Shown one piece after another: positions 31,901-37,858 of a DNA stretch of 40,493 nucleotides (the stretch's first letter is position 1; each line of letters opens with the position of its first letter). Source of the stretch: a virus. The notes under the pieces are model-generated. The model ran no database searches and was not told where the DNA came from. It saw only the letters and a list, made by a program, of their open reading frames with translations. The position numbers were made by a program, and so were the translations under genes. The stretch covers positions 1 to 40,493 of IMG/VR virus record IMGVR_UViG_3300035438_002375; one strand, 5' to 3'.

Positions 31901-32244
31901 CTATTCCAATGTTACACAGATTTGATTTGTCTGTTCAACAAGATTTCTTCATCGATATCAAAGGTCACAGAAACACATTCCAAATCAGATTGGATATCTT
32001 GAACTTTGGTAACATGTTAAACAACGATTGGGGTGTATCTCAAAGAGCTACAAACCCTGCAATCCTTAGCTATTCATCAACTAACACAGCTGGTGAACCT
32101 GTCTACAGATTGTCAACTCAACCAATCCTCAACGCAAATGGTACAACTACTGTAGGTCTCATCAGAGACACTTATCAGTGGAATACATCTGTATTTGACG
32201 TTTGGCAAGGTCAACTCGGTTTAAGATATATCTTCGGAAGATAA
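28957..32244 (+). CDS. TonB-dependent outer membrane receptor, Oar/SusC-like
   Basis: 1095 residues from the ATG at 28957, which begins a signal peptide (MKKQIMMSLLSLFVTLASFG|Q). An earlier in-frame ATG at 28912 lies in the hairpin. Residues about 22-115 are a carboxypeptidase-regulatory-like domain (LSGVVKNEKGDALAGASVHA). Plug domain at about 115-240 (ITKYNPMGDGRSFGAADSRL, VAPFDIRQSGFVGAGINAVT). The rest is a long beta-barrel ending GQLGLRYIFGR with a terminal aromatic-containing strand. It would import a ligand across the outer membrane using host TonB. Codons favour AAC, TTC, TAC, like the capsid gene, so strong expression is expected. Complete, with no frameshift. A TonB receptor in a phage is exceptional. 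Confidence 0.93.
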   Translation: MKKQIMMSLLSLFVTLASFGQITTSALSGVVKNEKGDALAGASVHAVHQPTGSEYRAITNKVGIFNIPAVRPGGPYVIHVSNVGYKMKELTDINTNLGISTTLEIVLVNEVKTLTEVVVNSNKNNIFSSGRTGASQQFGRRELTSVPITGARTIDGITKYNPMGDGRSFGAADSRLNNFTIDGSQFNNGFGLGSSAQAGGRTGSTAISLDAIDQLQINVAPFDIRQSGFVGAGINAVTRSGSNKVEGSYYQFNRDNQRYVGNNAKGTTVTASKFEETTRGFRLGAPIIKNKLFIFGNYENLTKTEPGTTWISQGSPLAGSQISRVLYSDMKTLSDFMRTNFNYETGPWEGYNNSNTSEKFLVRMDWNINDKHKLTARYVWHNSEAEINISNSQSAGAGNRTTQFNAMSFKNSGYIIQDNTRSSVLELNSKFSNTLHNNLIVGYDKQIENRGYLSQMFPTIDIMNGTATYASVGFDPFTPGNKLDYNTFHITNNLTKFMDKHTIVAGVNFEKYRSNNLFFPASNGVYIFNSLTDFYTAANQSLANGGRPSTLAPARFQLRYSALPGGIEPMQVLKTSRLDLYVQDEYQYNANLKITGGLRAAVIGFENTALENPAVTAMTFAGGEKFNTGVLPKTQVLFEPRIGFNYNHKGKNDLQVRGGSGVFTGRPPYVFVSNQVGNNGVLTGFIDVSGAAAANYGFTANPNQYFIPSTPTLPSTFDLAFTDPNYKFPQVWKTNLAADKKLPFGFVGTVELMYNRFLNAVHYYNANLDVPVGVFAGPDKRPVFARNDAGVRVNDNVSMGAVLTNRNGAYNTSATIELKYPIQKGLWGSAAWTTSLSKDFMSAGSIASGSWQSARAINGNNDLPLAFSDNWIPNRFVGLLGYRLENGAKKGAGATTVTLGYVGQQGNPFSYFVAGDLNGDRVNNNELIFVPNKGSDIKFAQFTSGGVTFTEAQQQAAFDAYIDQDKYLSTRRGQYAERNALAIPMLHRFDLSVQQDFFIDIKGHRNTFQIRLDILNFGNMLNNDWGVSQRATNPAILSYSSTNTAGEPVYRLSTQPILNANGTTTVGLIRDTYQWNTSVFDVWQGQLGLRYIFGR

Positions 32245-32266
32245 TATTTCATTATTCGCAGTAACT

Positions 32267-32296
32267 AACCCTCACCCTCGTGGTGGGGGTTTTTTA
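32267..32296 (+). terminator. Terminator after the TonB receptor gene
   Basis: CCCTCACC (32269-32276) / GGTGGGGG (32282-32289) then T6. Confidence 0.88.
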
Positions 32297-32312
32297 TTTG
32301 ACATTGTCAAAT
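32296..32312. promoter_or_regulatory. Perfect 17-base palindrome, operator candidate
   Basis: ATTTGACA-T-TGTCAAAT, 34 bases before the ATG at 32347. Its TGACA/TGTCA cores recur in the array between the hsp20 and clpC-like genes. Confidence 0.45.
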
Positions 32313-32346
32313 TATTCATCTATTTTTTTATCTTAAAATTAAACTT

Positions 32347-32685
32347 ATGACAATTTTAGCAATGATTGGATGGGCTCTCACCGCTGTTGTTGGAGCAATG
32401 CTCGGCAAAGGCGCAATTGAGAAAATCATCGGAACACAAGAAATGGTCGGAAACTTCGCATTCATGAAGTTGGAAAAGTACAGAATGCTCACAGGAGTTG
32501 GAGAACTTCTCGGAGTAATCTTACTTGCAATCCCAATGACATCACTCTACGGAATGGTGTTGATTACCTCATTTATGAGTGCAGCTGTTGTTCTTCACCT
32601 ATCACTTATGGGTGGAGCAAAAACACAAGTACCACTAATTCTCGGACTATTATCCGTAATCGGTTATGTTCTCAGAACACTCTAA
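32347..32685 (+). CDS. DoxX-like membrane protein
   Basis: 112 residues with four predicted membrane spans (AMIGWALTAVVGAMLG, TGVGELLGVILLAIPM, GMVLITSFMSAAVVLHL, PLILGLLSVIGYVLRTL). The E/K-x-x-R-x-x-G-x-x-E-L-L-G pattern before span 2 fits the DoxX/DoxX-like family. Family members are linked to quinone or redox and envelope functions, none settled. Codon use leans to CTC, ATC, GGA, slightly unlike the neighbouring phage genes, perhaps from a more recent transfer. It has its own terminator. Confidence 0.78.
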   Translation: MTILAMIGWALTAVVGAMLGKGAIEKIIGTQEMVGNFAFMKLEKYRMLTGVGELLGVILLAIPMTSLYGMVLITSFMSAAVVLHLSLMGGAKTQVPLILGLLSVIGYVLRTL

Positions 32686-32689
32686 AAGA

Positions 32690-32719
32690 AACCCCTCCCT
32701 TAAACGAGGGGTTTTTTTT
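32690..32719 (+). terminator. Terminator
   Basis: CCCCTC (32692-32697) / GAGGGG (32706-32711) then T8. Confidence 0.88.
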
Positions 32720-32747
32720 GTAACAAACTTTTAATATATTTGTTACA

Positions 32748-33098
32748 ATGAACAAGGTTTTATCAATAGTATTTATTCTTTCAGTTTATTTGTTTTCTCA
32801 GGCTTTCACTTTTTATCAATTGCAAGGTCATCTGTGGAATAATTGGATTAAACGTAATCCATTTTTAATGACAATAATTGGAATTCCGATTAGTTATTTA
32901 GTTATCTTAGCAAGTAGAGAAATGGTTAGTTTGTATAATGGAGAAACTTGGCCCAACAGAATAATTGGTTTTTCAATTGGAGTTATAGTTTTTAGCGTTA
33001 TGGCTTGGTGGATATTAAAAGAACCTATGACAACAAAAACTTTAATTTGTTTATGTCTGAGTTTTGTTATACTTTTGATACAACTATTTTGGAAATGA
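32748..33098 (+). CDS. SMR/EamA-like small membrane protein
   Basis: 116 residues, four hydrophobic spans with Trp and Tyr at the interfaces. The C-terminal part (VFSVMAWWILKEPMTTKTLI, CLCLSFVILLIQLFWK) resembles the L-x-x-E-P-x-x-x-x-T-L/I-x-G-x-x-L end of small multidrug-resistance and EamA transporters. The start of the usual SMR signature (Glu14) is not seen, so function is uncertain. TATATTTGTTACAATG puts a variant box four to five bases before the start. The stop is four bases before tRNA-Arg. Confidence 0.72.
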   Translation: MNKVLSIVFILSVYLFSQAFTFYQLQGHLWNNWIKRNPFLMTIIGIPISYLVILASREMVSLYNGETWPNRIIGFSIGVIVFSVMAWWILKEPMTTKTLICLCLSFVILLIQLFWK

Positions 33099-33102
33099 CA
33101 AT

Positions 33103-33177
33103 GGTCCTGTAGTTAAACGGATATAACCACTGCCTTCTAAGCAGTTATTCGTGGTTCGATTCCACGCGGGACTACCA
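33103..33177 (+). tRNA. tRNA-Arg(TCT), CCA encoded
   Basis: Acceptor GGTCCTG / CGGGACT with two G-U pairs, anticodon loop CTTCTAA (anticodon TCT), T arm CGTGG-TTCGATT-CCACG, discriminator A and encoded CCA (33175-33177). The only plus-strand tRNA here, and the only one that encodes CCA. It reads AGA, the main Arg codon of the phage genes. A 12-bp terminator hairpin follows. Confidence 0.95.
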
Positions 33178-33180
33178 TTC

Positions 33181-33210
33181 GAAAGGGAGATTTTAATCTC
33201 CCTTTCTTTA
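33181..33210 (+). terminator. Terminator after tRNA-Arg
   Basis: GAAAGGGAGATT (33181-33192) / AATCTCCCTTTC (33195-33206), then a weak T-run leading into a TATTTAT box. Confidence 0.75.
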
Positions 33211-33217
33211 TATTTAT
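33211..33217 (+). promoter_or_regulatory. TATTTAT box, 5 bases before a start codon
   Basis: TTTATATTTATACCATATG. It follows the terminator directly and sets the start of the 492-aa gene at 33223. Confidence 0.6.
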
Positions 33218-33222
33218 ACCAT

Positions 33223-34701
33223 ATGAAGTTGGTTTCCATTTTAATTAAAGAAGGTCGAAAGGAAGATTTGAAGAAAAAATATTCTACTAAATTTAATGAA
33301 CAAGATTTAGAATTTATTTTGAATATTTCTGATTTAAAAGATTTCAATCACAAATACACTGACTTTGTATTGAGAACTTTACCTAAGGATAGTGAGACAT
33401 TAGAAGATGATATTGAGAGTACAATCTGGGCAATCAAAGATTTTGACAAATATCAATCTCAGTTAGAAAAAAAAGATATAAATCAATATGGAAGCTATCT
33501 TGAGCTTGAAAAAGCCCTTTACCCTGTCAGAGTCAGAGAGAAAGAAAAAATTTTAGAAAAACAAGTAGAAAAAATTTACGAGGACGATAAATTTCTTGTG
33601 ATGAAACCAAAAACACACCAAGCGTCTTGTAAATATGGTGCAAATACTAAATGGTGTACAACATCTCAATCTGATGACCACTTCAAAAGATATACATCGG
33701 GAGGCCAAGCTTTGTATTATGTAATCAATAAAACAAATTCCACAAATAAAAACTACTCAAAAGTTGCAATTCATTATGACGGAATGGGTAATCCAAGATA
33801 TTGGGACTCTCAGGATGACGGCATGAATGAAAGAGAAGTTGAAGTTTTCAAATACGCATTTCCCGAAATGATTGAAGTTATAGAAAAGGATTATAAAAAA
33901 ATTGCGAGCTCCGCACAAGAAACATTTTTGAACGAAGTTTTCAACTCATCAGGAGCTTCTCTCAGAACAATAGAAAAGTATTTGAGAAAAGATGGTAATC
34001 TGACTGTATCAGCTGAAGGATTCGAAACTATAAATGACTTAGGTCCTGGTCATGCAAACGGACAAATTTCAATTTCTCACAATAAAAAACTGATTGATTC
34101 CTATGTAATTTTTATAACATATAAATCGGAGGATAGGAAAACATTTTCTGCCAGTATCGGGTTTATGGGAACTGATGATTTTATTGATACAGAAGATTTT
34201 ATCGATTTAGGTTTGGAAGGTTGGGGTTTTGATTCCAAATATATGATTCAAGGATTTCCACAAACCACTGCCGATTCAGTCAGAAATCATATCGCAAGTA
34301 AAGTTTTAGATTATGTCAAAGCTAACGCAGAATTACAACAAAAAGTTGTTGGTTCTGCAAAGGTGTTTACATCAACTTATGGGTATACATTTAGTAAAAA
34401 TAAAGGTTGGGTGAAGAAACTTGTCGATTATTTAGATTCAGGGAAAATAGGAACGAAACTAGATTTTTTGACAGACATCGGGTATATTGTCAAAATAAAT
34501 AACTATGGGAAAATTATGTTTAGAAGACACAATGGTCAACATTTGTACACGCCACGTGATTTGAGAGGTCAACACGCTTCATTCTTTGCCGCAGCAAAAA
34601 ACGCAGGTATATTGGGATATAGAAAAGTCGGTAGAGAATTCTTTTTAACAAAAGGACCAAACTTTGATGCATTCAAATCAGGAGAACTCAAAGCTCTTTA
34701 G
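33223..34701 (+). CDS. Conserved phage protein with KYGANTKWCT motif
   Basis: 492 residues from the ATG at 33223. An earlier in-frame ATG (33151) would translate the tRNA. A central motif CKYGANTKWCTTSQSDDHF at about 142-160, followed by GGQALYYVINK, belongs to a family I know from many environmental phages, function unknown. The conserved Cys, Trp and Tyr suggest a binding or catalytic site. The N-terminus MKLVSILIKE|G is another short basic-hydrophobic peptide with an I-K-E site. The C-terminal part carries two repeats of a small alpha/beta unit. Possibly packaged, which is inference. Confidence 0.8.
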   Translation: MKLVSILIKEGRKEDLKKKYSTKFNEQDLEFILNISDLKDFNHKYTDFVLRTLPKDSETLEDDIESTIWAIKDFDKYQSQLEKKDINQYGSYLELEKALYPVRVREKEKILEKQVEKIYEDDKFLVMKPKTHQASCKYGANTKWCTTSQSDDHFKRYTSGGQALYYVINKTNSTNKNYSKVAIHYDGMGNPRYWDSQDDGMNEREVEVFKYAFPEMIEVIEKDYKKIASSAQETFLNEVFNSSGASLRTIEKYLRKDGNLTVSAEGFETINDLGPGHANGQISISHNKKLIDSYVIFITYKSEDRKTFSASIGFMGTDDFIDTEDFIDLGLEGWGFDSKYMIQGFPQTTADSVRNHIASKVLDYVKANAELQQKVVGSAKVFTSTYGYTFSKNKGWVKKLVDYLDSGKIGTKLDFLTDIGYIVKINNYGKIMFRRHNGQHLYTPRDLRGQHASFFAAAKNAGILGYRKVGREFFLTKGPNFDAFKSGELKAL

Positions 34702-34912
34702 ATAACTTTCGAAAATAGATATATAATCCAAAAAAGAAAGCCGCAATACAATACAAAACGAAGTTCGCTTTCCATAAACTTCCTGTCAGTAACAACAGGG
34801 AATACTGAACGGCATCGAATCCAAAAGGATTGAAGAAAAGTGCTAACATTAGAAACACTTGAGATAAATTGTCTTGGAGAGTGTTTCTCCAAGTGGATAT
34901 TTTTTTCACCAT
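34688..34912 (-). CDS. Small two-span membrane protein, 74 aa
   Basis: MVKKISTWRNTLQDNLSQVF, then two hydrophobic spans (about 18-50 and 52-66) and a basic end. It overlaps the convergent gene by 14 bases. A second minus-strand frame over the same bases (34698-34919) is a weaker candidate because its hydrophobic pattern is broken. No family recognised. Confidence 0.65.
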   Translation of the reverse strand: MVKKISTWRNTLQDNLSQVFLMLALFFNPFGFDAVQYSLLLLTGSLWKANFVLYCIAAFFFGLYIYFRKLSKEL

Positions 34913-34995
34913 CTTCCATGTATTACTATTTAAAGTTTATGTCCTAAGACTTTGTTTTCTGAAATAAATAGTTTAATTTTGATTATCTTCGAACA

Positions 34996-35214
34996 ATGAT
35001 TGATTTAAAAAAACTTATTGAAGAAAAAGGATTAAAGACGAAATTTCAAGGTTGTGCACCTGAAGGTTTCATTTTAATCCATGAAAAAACAATTGAAGAT
35101 TTGAAAGATTTTGACATTTGGAAAAACTGGAAAAATGATGAAATATCGATTGATGAACTTAATAAAAAAAATTTCAAATCTTCTGAAATTGAAGAAAAAA
35201 AAGAAAACGGTTAG
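34996..35214 (+). CDS. Hypothetical protein, 72 aa
   Basis: MIDLKKLIEEKGLKTKFQGC, followed by APEGFILIHEKTIEDLKDFD and a Lys/Glu-rich end. Charged and helical. Its length and leader (GATTATCTTCGAACAATG) give no sign of RBS or box. Unknown function. It lies just before a structured intergenic RNA. Confidence 0.65.
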   Translation: MIDLKKLIEEKGLKTKFQGCAPEGFILIHEKTIEDLKDFDIWKNWKNDEISIDELNKKNFKSSEIEEKKENG

Positions 35215-35230
35215 TAGTGAAAATATTTTT

Positions 35231-35361
35231 GTTGGAGGTTCCGAATGGGAACAGTACAACGATAACATTACATTCTAACTAATGGTGGCTATGTTGATGT
35301 AATTGCTGCAGCAATGAAAGGGTGCTAGCCCCGAGGTAAAATCCCATCAACCTCTGGCCAC
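35231..35361 (+). ncRNA. Structured intergenic RNA, unidentified
   Basis: The gap of about 160 bases is packed with helices. GTGGCTA (35285-35291) pairs TGGCCAC (35355-35361), and GTTGATG (35293-35299) pairs CATCAAC (35345-35351). ATTGC-TGCA-GCAAT lies at 35302-35315 and GTTCC/GGAAC at 35238-35252. The segment AACCTCT (35349-35355) can alternatively pair with GGAGGTT (35234-35240) or, in part, GAGGT (35333-35337). Mutually exclusive pairings upstream of a gene suggest a switch. It ends 12 bases before the HAD phosphatase start. It fits no riboswitch or ribozyme I could match. Confidence 0.6.
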
Positions 35362-35373
35362 TTATTTTTACAT

Positions 35374-35769
35374 ATGAATAAAATAATTAAAAATCCGACC
35401 TTTTTTGTTGACATTGATGGTACAATTGTCAAATATAGAAAATTCAGTAAACTTTCTGAATCAATTTTAGAGCCTATACAGGACGTAATCGATTATTTGA
35501 ACAACCAATATGAAAAAGGTTCGGTCATAATTGTTACAACGGCGAGACCGTCCACATATGAATTATTCACAAAACAAGAACTTGAAAAAGTCGGATTGAA
35601 ATACCATCAGTTAGTTATGGATTGCGGAAGAGGCACTCGCGTTATATTTAATGATAAAGACCCAGAAGCACCTCAAATTGAAAGGGCGATTGGGATAAAT
35701 TTTATCAGAGACGGTGGTTTTGCCAGTATTGGTGGTCCGCCAACAATAGAAAAATATGAGTCAGACTAA
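35374..35769 (+). CDS. HAD-superfamily phosphatase-like protein
   Basis: 131 residues. Motif I FFVDIDGTIV (Asp13 nucleophile, Asp15 acid/base), motif II VTTARPS near 55, and a late acidic segment (FNDKDPEAPQ). No large cap domain, so macromolecular or nucleotide substrates are possible. Related proteins occur in T4-like phages. The stop overlaps the next start by 14 bases. Its leader is the structured RNA at 35231-35361, which may regulate it. Confidence 0.82.
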   Translation: MNKIIKNPTFFVDIDGTIVKYRKFSKLSESILEPIQDVIDYLNNQYEKGSVIIVTTARPSTYELFTKQELEKVGLKYHQLVMDCGRGTRVIFNDKDPEAPQIERAIGINFIRDGGFASIGGPPTIEKYESD

Positions 35770-36058
35770 AGTATCTTACAAAAGGCATTTAGCTAAAACA
35801 ATTACTTATAGAATTTTAAGTACAACAATAGGTTTTCTCGGTATGTGGTGGGTTTCGGGAGATATAAAAATTGGTGCAGCTTTTGGTGTTGTTGAGCTTA
35901 TATATAAACCAATCCAATATTATATTCATGAAAGAATTTGGTACAAATGGATTAAATTCGGATTGAATCCACCTACTAAAAAGGAAAAAAAACCTATTGT
36001 CCCACCTCCTTCAGATACTAAAGGGAAGAAAGTTCTAAGTTATAAAAAACCTGTCTAA
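35756..36058 (+). CDS. DUF2061 membrane protein
   Basis: 100 residues. KRHLAKTITYRILSTTIGFL and GDIKIGAAFGVVELIYKPIQ, YYIHERIWYK match DUF2061 (two membrane spans, conserved K-x-x-x-Y-x-x-H-E-R-x-W). Function is unknown in bacteria too. Pro/Lys-rich cytoplasmic tail. The stop codon is in the loop of the terminator that follows. Confidence 0.88.
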   Translation: MSQTKVSYKRHLAKTITYRILSTTIGFLGMWWVSGDIKIGAAFGVVELIYKPIQYYIHERIWYKWIKFGLNPPTKKEKKPIVPPPSDTKGKKVLSYKKPV

Positions 36059-36070
36059 CAGGTTTTTTTT
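36045..36070 (+). terminator. Terminator overlapping the DUF2061 stop
   Basis: ACCTGT (36049-36054) / ACAGGT (36058-36063) then T8. The same stop-in-loop economy is seen after the clpC-like gene. Confidence 0.85.
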
Positions 36071-36080
36071 ATTTCTCAAA

Positions 36081-36087
36081 TATTTAT
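36081..36087 (+). promoter_or_regulatory. TATTTAT box, 5 bases before a GTG start
   Basis: CAAATATTTATGATTTGTG. The regular spacing supports the GTG at 36093 as the true start. Confidence 0.6.
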
Positions 36088-36092
36088 GATTT

Positions 36093-36770
36093 GTGAATAT
36101 AGTAGAACATAAAATATCGCAAACTTTCGATAAGATTTTATCCAACAAAAATTTTATCAATGAGGTTTTGATTGATGTAGAATCTAGTGAATCAAAATAC
36201 CCAAATTTAATTTTCCACGGAAGAACAAAAAAGGATAAGTTACCTAAAGCCCTTTTAGATGATTTACAAAAAGCAGCTGAAGTAAATAATTTCAAAATCA
36301 CAATTGATTGGGCGAAAACAGGACATCGTAAACTCAGTGCAAGTGGTCATGTCAGTAGACATTGGAGACAAGGTGCAGTGGATATCGATTTTATAATTCT
36401 ACCTGATGGTAAAAAAGTAGTTGTTGCTCCGAAAAATAGAGAAGTCGTTGAGAAATTTACAAATACTCTTTTGAACATGGGTTACAAAAAGAACTCGGAG
36501 GGTAAAAGTAACCCGAAAGCTTTTTTGACATTTGGTTTCGAGGGTCATGATGACCATGTTCACGTGTCTAATATGACTGATGAAGCATATGATGGGGATG
36601 TAGAAGCTGGAACATCAAGTGGTGTAATGGCGTCATCTGATGTTTCAAAAAAAGCAGAGAATAATACTAATTCACCTGATGTCAACTCAGGAATACCTGA
36701 GGACTTAAAAGATTTTTTTAAAGGAGGAAATTGGATTAAAGATTTCTTTGGATATAAGGACAAGATATAA
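36093..36770 (+). CDS. M15/hedgehog-fold peptidase-like protein, possible endolysin
   Basis: 225 residues from GTG 36093. SRHWRQGAVDIDFIILP (88-104) and GHDDHVHVSN (151-160) place His90, Asp97 and His157 as zinc ligands of the M15 D-Ala-D-Ala carboxypeptidase/L-Ala-D-Glu endopeptidase fold, used by phage endolysins. The N-terminal 75 residues are unassigned, and the C-terminal 60 are a Ser/Asn/Asp-rich linker plus a short amphipathic helix (LKDFFKGGNWIKDFFGYKDK). No signal peptide. A DNA-acting or cell-wall role cannot be decided from sequence. Confidence 0.75.
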   Translation: MNIVEHKISQTFDKILSNKNFINEVLIDVESSESKYPNLIFHGRTKKDKLPKALLDDLQKAAEVNNFKITIDWAKTGHRKLSASGHVSRHWRQGAVDIDFIILPDGKKVVVAPKNREVVEKFTNTLLNMGYKKNSEGKSNPKAFLTFGFEGHDDHVHVSNMTDEAYDGDVEAGTSSGVMASSDVSKKAENNTNSPDVNSGIPEDLKDFFKGGNWIKDFFGYKDKI

Positions 36771-36797
36771 AAAAACCCACAAACGTGGGTTTTTTTA
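36768..36797. terminator. Bidirectional terminator
   Basis: ACCCAC (36775-36780) - AAAC - GTGGGT (36785-36790), A-run left and T7 right. It ends the M15-like gene and, on minus, the lipoprotein gene. Confidence 0.88.
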
Positions 36798-36813
36798 TTT
36801 GGAAGAAATTTTA

Positions 36814-37002
36814 TTATTTAACTTCTTCTACTTTTGGAGCTTCATCAACTTTTGTTGGTTCCACAGGAACGGCTGTAGAATCTACTTTAGTTGAATCTAC
36901 TACAACAGTTGAAGAATCAGTTGTTGTTACTTCAGTTGATGCTCCGTTTCCACCACATGCAGACAAAACCACAAGTGATACAATTGCAAAAATTTTTTTC
37001 AT
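36814..37002 (-). CDS. Small secreted lipoprotein
   Basis: 62 residues. MKKIFAIVSLVVLSAC has a signal peptide and lipobox LSAC with lipidation at Cys16, followed by GGNGAST and a Thr/Ser/Val/Glu-rich tail without fold (TDSSTVVVDSTKVDSTAVPV). It would be anchored in the host envelope. Phage lipoproteins of this size can block receptors against superinfection, as T5 Llp does. That role is inference. Leader with a TATTTAT box 43 bases upstream. Confidence 0.85.
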   Translation of the reverse strand: MKKIFAIVSLVVLSACGGNGASTEVTTTDSSTVVVDSTKVDSTAVPVEPTKVDEAPKVEEVK

Positions 37003-37045
37003 TTTTGTTTTTTTTTAGTTAATGTTTATTATAACGTTTGAGATT

Positions 37046-37052
37046 ATAAATA
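37046..37052 (-). promoter_or_regulatory. TATTTAT box upstream of the lipoprotein gene
   Basis: Coding-strand CATATATTTATAATC, 43 bases before the ATG at 37002. Confidence 0.4.
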
Positions 37053-37084
37053 TATGAAAGTCTTTAGAAACTGTCAAGTTATTG

Positions 37085-37169
37085 CGGAGAGTATTGGATT
37101 CGAACCAATGGGTCAATTACTCGACCACAGTTTAGCAAACTGCTCCTTTAACCACTCAGGCAACTCTCC
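37085..37169 (-). tRNA. tRNA-Ser(GCT)
   Basis: Acceptor GGAGAGT / ACTCTCC, anticodon loop TTGCTAA (GCT), long variable arm, T arm ATTGG-TTCGAAT-CCAAT, discriminator G. CCA not encoded. Its 5' two-thirds are also the 3' end of the PQ-loop reading frame. Confidence 0.95.
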
Positions 37170-37403
37170 TCTGACTTTGAAATATAACATTGTACCTACA
37201 ATTATCAGATTGAAAGAATAATTTATCAACAATGGAACCTCATTCAAATCTAAACCGTAAAATAGACAGAATATTTCCCCGAAAAACCACATAAGGAGAA
37301 AACCCCAACCAATGTCACATCTTCGATTCTTGAGGGTTCTAAGGAGTTCTGGTAAACCACAGAATGTTAATAACAAACTACCTATCAATCCAATTTCATT
37401 CAT
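37113..37403 (-). CDS. PQ-loop (SemiSWEET-like) membrane protein
   Basis: 96 residues from the ATG at 37403. A longer frame to 37448 would run through tRNA-His. MNEIGLIGSLLLTFCGLPEL then LRTLKNRRCDIGWGFLLMWF is the PQ-loop pattern (G-L-P-x-x-x-R-T-x-x-x-K-x-x-x-D/G). Three spans are expected, with LPLLINYSFNLIIVGTMLY as the last. Such half-transporters dimerise to move sugars or other small solutes. The last 19 codons (RGELPEWLKEQFAKLWSSN) lie inside tRNA-Ser, so protein and tRNA share DNA on the same strand. Confidence 0.75.
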   Translation of the reverse strand: MNEIGLIGSLLLTFCGLPELLRTLKNRRCDIGWGFLLMWFFGEIFCLFYGLDLNEVPLLINYSFNLIIVGTMLYFKVRGELPEWLKEQFAKLWSSN

Positions 37404-37418
37404 AACATTAAATATTTG

Positions 37419-37491
37419 TGTGAACGGTGGGGTTCGAACCCACGACAACTAGCGCCACAAGCTAGGGCTCTTCCAACTGAGCTACGTCCAC
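37419..37491 (-). tRNA. tRNA-His(GTG)
   Basis: Acceptor GTGGACG / CGTTCAC, anticodon loop TTGTGGC (GTG), T arm GTGGG-TTCGAAC-CCCAC. A genomic G lies at -1 (37492), but the discriminator is A, not the C usual in bacteria, so the G-1:C73 identity pair is absent. Confidence 0.92.
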
Positions 37492-37497
37492 CGTGTG

Positions 37498-37568
37498 ATG
37501 TCGCACAAGGATTCGAACCTTGAAAAACAGAATCAAAATCTGTTGTGTTACCGTTACACCATACGACA
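37498..37568 (-). tRNA. tRNA-Gln(TTG)
   Basis: Acceptor TGTCGTA / TGCGACA, D arm TGGTGTAACGGTAACAC, anticodon loop TTTTGAT (TTG), T arm CAAGG-TTCGAAT-CCTTG. Confidence 0.93.
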
Positions 37569-37573
37569 GTTTG

Positions 37574-37648
37574 TGGACCCTGTAGGACTTGAACCTACGA
37601 CCTTCGCGTTATGAGCGCGCCGCTGCTAACCAACTGAGCTAAGGGTCC
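37574..37648 (-). tRNA. tRNA with CAT anticodon (Met elongator or Ile2)
   Basis: Acceptor GGACCCT / AGGGTCC (paired 1:72, so not initiator), anticodon loop CTCATAA, T loop TTCAAGT, discriminator A. The T-loop form and GGACCCTTAGCTCAG start resemble bacterial tRNA-Ile2, which needs TilS lysidine modification. Elongator Met cannot be excluded. Confidence 0.92.
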
Positions 37649-37781
37649 GTATAGGAAAGGAGAAGATGGTCGCGTGGACAACTCCTTTTACGATTGGCAT
37701 TACTATGATGATTCCAACTCCGAATATACCACCTCCATCATCAGGTTAACGTATATTCCTTCCCCAATCAACCTATTTGTG

Positions 37782-37854
37782 CACGCACGTCAGGACTCGA
37801 ACCTGAAACACCTAGTTTTGGAGACTAGTACTCTACCAATTGAGCTACGCACGC
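37782..37854 (-). tRNA. tRNA-Trp(CCA)
   Basis: Acceptor GCGTGCG / CGTGCGT (several G-U pairs), anticodon loop CTCCAAA (CCA), T arm TCAGG-TTCGAGT-CCTGA, discriminator G. The 133 bases between it and the CAT tRNA hold no gene I can support. Confidence 0.92.
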
Positions 37855-37858
37855 GTGA

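Noticed and set aside
33084-33347. Minus-strand ORF over tRNA-Arg
   Set aside because: It is antisense to the tRNA and the start of the 492-aa gene. The tail matches a translated tRNA.
35294-35319. Hammerhead ribozyme core (TTGATGT..GCAATGAAA) in the structured RNA
   Set aside because: The invariant C3 and A9 are both T, and the bases are needed for the 7-bp outer helix, so a cleaving hammerhead is unlikely.
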